64,000 bases of DNA from Candidatus Methylomicrobium oryzae (lineage in GTDB: Bacteria > Pseudomonadota > Gammaproteobacteria > Methylococcales > Methylomonadaceae): NCBI RefSeq assembly GCF_016745425.1, contig NZ_JAERVK010000011.1, forward strand, positions 124,001-188,000, given 5' to 3'. This document shows positions 62,689-64,000 of the stretch, piece by piece (position 1 is the stretch's first letter; every line of letters begins with the position of its first letter). The notes under the pieces were generated by a model that saw nothing but the letters and a program-made list of their open reading frames with translations, did no database searches and was not told the DNA's origin. A program made the position numbers and the translations under genes.

Positions 62689-63766
62689 GCTGCAGCCTTT
62701 GCAAAAAATCGAGACAGCCTTCCCAGTCGCCCCGAAACAGCGTCTTGCGGGACTTCAGCGCCAGCGAATACAGATATTGCTTGTCGTAATAGATGCTCAG
62801 CAGGCGTTCGATCCAGTCGAGGTGAAGTTCCTGGCTGTCTTCGTGTATCGCATCAGCCGCGAATGCCCGGGCCAGCCGCTTCTTGATTGTGTCGCATTCC
62901 AGCCCCCCGAGCTTGTTTCGGATCCTTTCGATGTTCATGGAAAAACGCTGTTCCAGCGCTTCTGTCTGCGTGCCGCCAGCCAGAGGCATTTGAATGTATT
63001 CCCGGTAAATGGCCAATGCCCGCTCCCTGACCGGCATTTCGATCCTAGCCATCGGCGCAGCCGCCATCCGCGCATAGAAATCGTCGGGCACGTGGCAGCG
63101 GCCGATGTTCGGGCTTTCGTCTTCCAGCACGGCGTTCGGCGTCATTCGGTAAAGCGCCTGCGCCAGACTGTTCTCGAAAGTCGCCTGCTGCGGCTGAACG
63201 GTGCCGAAATGGGCTCCGAACGCGCTGCCTCGATGATGGGCGAGTGCTTCTAGATCGACAATGTTCAGGAGCCGGTGCAGCAGGCGGGTTTTGCCGGAGC
63301 CGGTCATTCCAGAGAGCACCACGAACGGCGCCGGATTGTCCAGCATCTTCAGCGCTTCGTGCCGTAGCGCTTTATAGCCGCCCTCGACCCGCAGCACTCG
63401 ACGGCCGTTTTGATAAATCCAGTCTTGCGCAATCCGCGACCGAAGCCCTCCTCGCCAGCAGAACAGCAATGCCGGCGCCTCGGGATGGCGGTCGATCGCC
63501 TCGCACCAGCGGCGAATCATCGCTTCTTTATAGTTGCCGCTGACCAGTTCGTGCCCCAATGCTTTGGCCGTTTCGGAGCCTTGGGTTTTATAGGCCAGGC
63601 CGACGTCGTGGCGATGCGCGTCAGAAAGGATCGGCATATTGACCGTATGAATCAGATGCGCCTTTTCATACTCGCCTTCGGACCTGACATCGATCGCAGC
63701 CAGGCTTCCGCCGGTGCTCAGCAGTCCGAAGGCTTCGGAGGCGGAGACAAGGGGATAGGAATTCAT
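62678..63766 (-). CDS. mnmH: tRNA 2-selenouridine synthase
   Basis: A 362-residue MnmH (YbbB/SelU), which replaces the sulfur of 2-thiouridine at the tRNA wobble position with selenium, using selenophosphate. Rhodanese domain at residues 15-125 with catalytic C103 (LLFCWRGGLRSR), then a P-loop domain (GMTGSGKTRLLHRLL, about 150-165) for the geranyl intermediate. I start at ATG 63766 (MNSYPLVSASEAF); ATGs at 63781 and 63808 are possible, and none has a strong ribosome site. With the downstream SelD fusion it makes a complete selenophosphate-to-tRNA route. Confidence 0.94.
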   Translation of the reverse strand: MNSYPLVSASEAFGLLSTGGSLAAIDVRSEGEYEKAHLIHTVNMPILSDAHRHDVGLAYKTQGSETAKALGHELVSGNYKEAMIRRWCEAIDRHPEAPALLFCWRGGLRSRIAQDWIYQNGRRVLRVEGGYKALRHEALKMLDNPAPFVVLSGMTGSGKTRLLHRLLNIVDLEALAHHRGSAFGAHFGTVQPQQATFENSLAQALYRMTPNAVLEDESPNIGRCHVPDDFYARMAAAPMARIEMPVRERALAIYREYIQMPLAGGTQTEALEQRFSMNIERIRNKLGGLECDTIKKRLARAFAADAIHEDSQELHLDWIERLLSIYYDKQYLYSLALKSRKTLFRGDWEGCLDFLQRLQHES

Positions 63767-63865
63767 TATGATGCGAAGCATGTTCAGGAAGGAAAATACC
63801 CTAATCAATGTGGACCGAACGAGATACGCTCCAGTCCTTCCGGAGAAGCCTAGGCTCGGAGGCCG

Positions 63866-63871
63866 ATTATA
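63866..63871 (-). promoter_or_regulatory. Possible -10 box for mnmH-selD
   Basis: TATAAT on the minus strand about 95 bases before the mnmH start. No matching -35 box is visible at 16-18 bases, so this is only a suggestion. Confidence 0.3.
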
Positions 63872-63935
63872 ACAGCAGCGATTGGAGGGAACGGCGCATT
63901 TTAAGCTATGTTGCCGATTGGCGGTTCGCGTCGGG

Positions 63936-64000
63936 CTAACGGACCTGGCGGAATATGCCGTGAGAGAATGATAGGATCAGCGAATAGCCGCCGGCTGGAT
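63936..64000 (-). CDS. Possible 3' end of a gene running in from the right edge
   Basis: The minus strand has an open frame from the window edge to a stop at 63936-63938, ending SLILSFSHGIFRQVR. It is too short to identify and could be chance. Confidence 0.2.
   Translation of the reverse strand, partial: PAGGYSLILSFSHGIFRQVR

Overview
This window reads as chromosomal DNA of a gammaproteobacterium. Housekeeping proteins such as CoaBC, UvrC, MutL, PntAB and RlmB have gammaproteobacterial form. Pyruvate phosphate dikinase, a membrane transhydrogenase, an FSA-type aldolase, a SulP-carbonic anhydrase fusion and a complete System I cytochrome c maturation operon would fit a Methylococcales-type methanotroph. 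No methane or methanol oxidation gene lies in the window, so this assignment is inference.

Layout. 0-17 kb: end of a comM-like gene, a SulP-STAS-carbonic anhydrase fusion, a TetR/AIM24 pair, pgsA-uvrC, purC-xthA-uracil-DNA glycosylase, radC, coaBC, pntAB and mutL. 17.4-26.5 kb: rlmB followed by ccmABCDEFGHI in one tightly overlapped run. This run is interrupted by a ferritin-like diiron protein gene between ccmB and ccmC, and by a hicAB toxin-antitoxin pair between ccmE and ccmF. 26.6-33 kb: a cNMP/HDOD protein, an unrecognised secreted protein, a solute-binding-PAS-GGDEF cyclase and a lone MJ1255-type glycosyltransferase. 33-40 kb: an AT-richer accessory region holding a pseudo-receiver winged-helix regulator and then five secreted or outer-membrane proteins that resemble a functional-amyloid (Fap-like) export locus. 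40-46.6 kb: metabolic genes (FSA aldolase, SDR, VOC, PPDK, Nudix) separated by many palindromic repeats. 47-60 kb: a dense signalling island. 60.4-63.8 kb: an FAD-oxidoreductase/SelD fusion and mnmH, which together make 2-selenouridine in tRNA.

The most interesting unit is 34.1-39.9 kb. It contains a Cys-free Thr/Asn/Gly-rich repeat protein, a small secreted protein sharing its C-terminal QN-rich motif, a periplasmic C39 peptidase, a secreted protein carrying an ELxxLxGG double-glycine site (a C39-type cleavage site) plus a related QN motif, and a coiled-coil plus beta-barrel outer-membrane protein. I infer a surface-fibre secretion system in which the C39 peptidase matures the GG-containing partner.

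The signalling island has a minus-strand four-gene set (receiver-PAS, HDOD, hybrid-type sensor kinase, receiver with a degenerate HD-GYP domain) and a related stand-alone receiver at 59.3 kb. Between them lies a 6.5 kb block of higher-GC genes (ANTAR regulator, MASE4-PAS-HWE kinase, receiver-PAS-GGDEF-EAL protein) bounded by two identical 249-bp direct repeats. The simplest reading is that this block was inserted into a pre-existing signalling cluster. No rRNA, tRNA or CRISPR array was seen.
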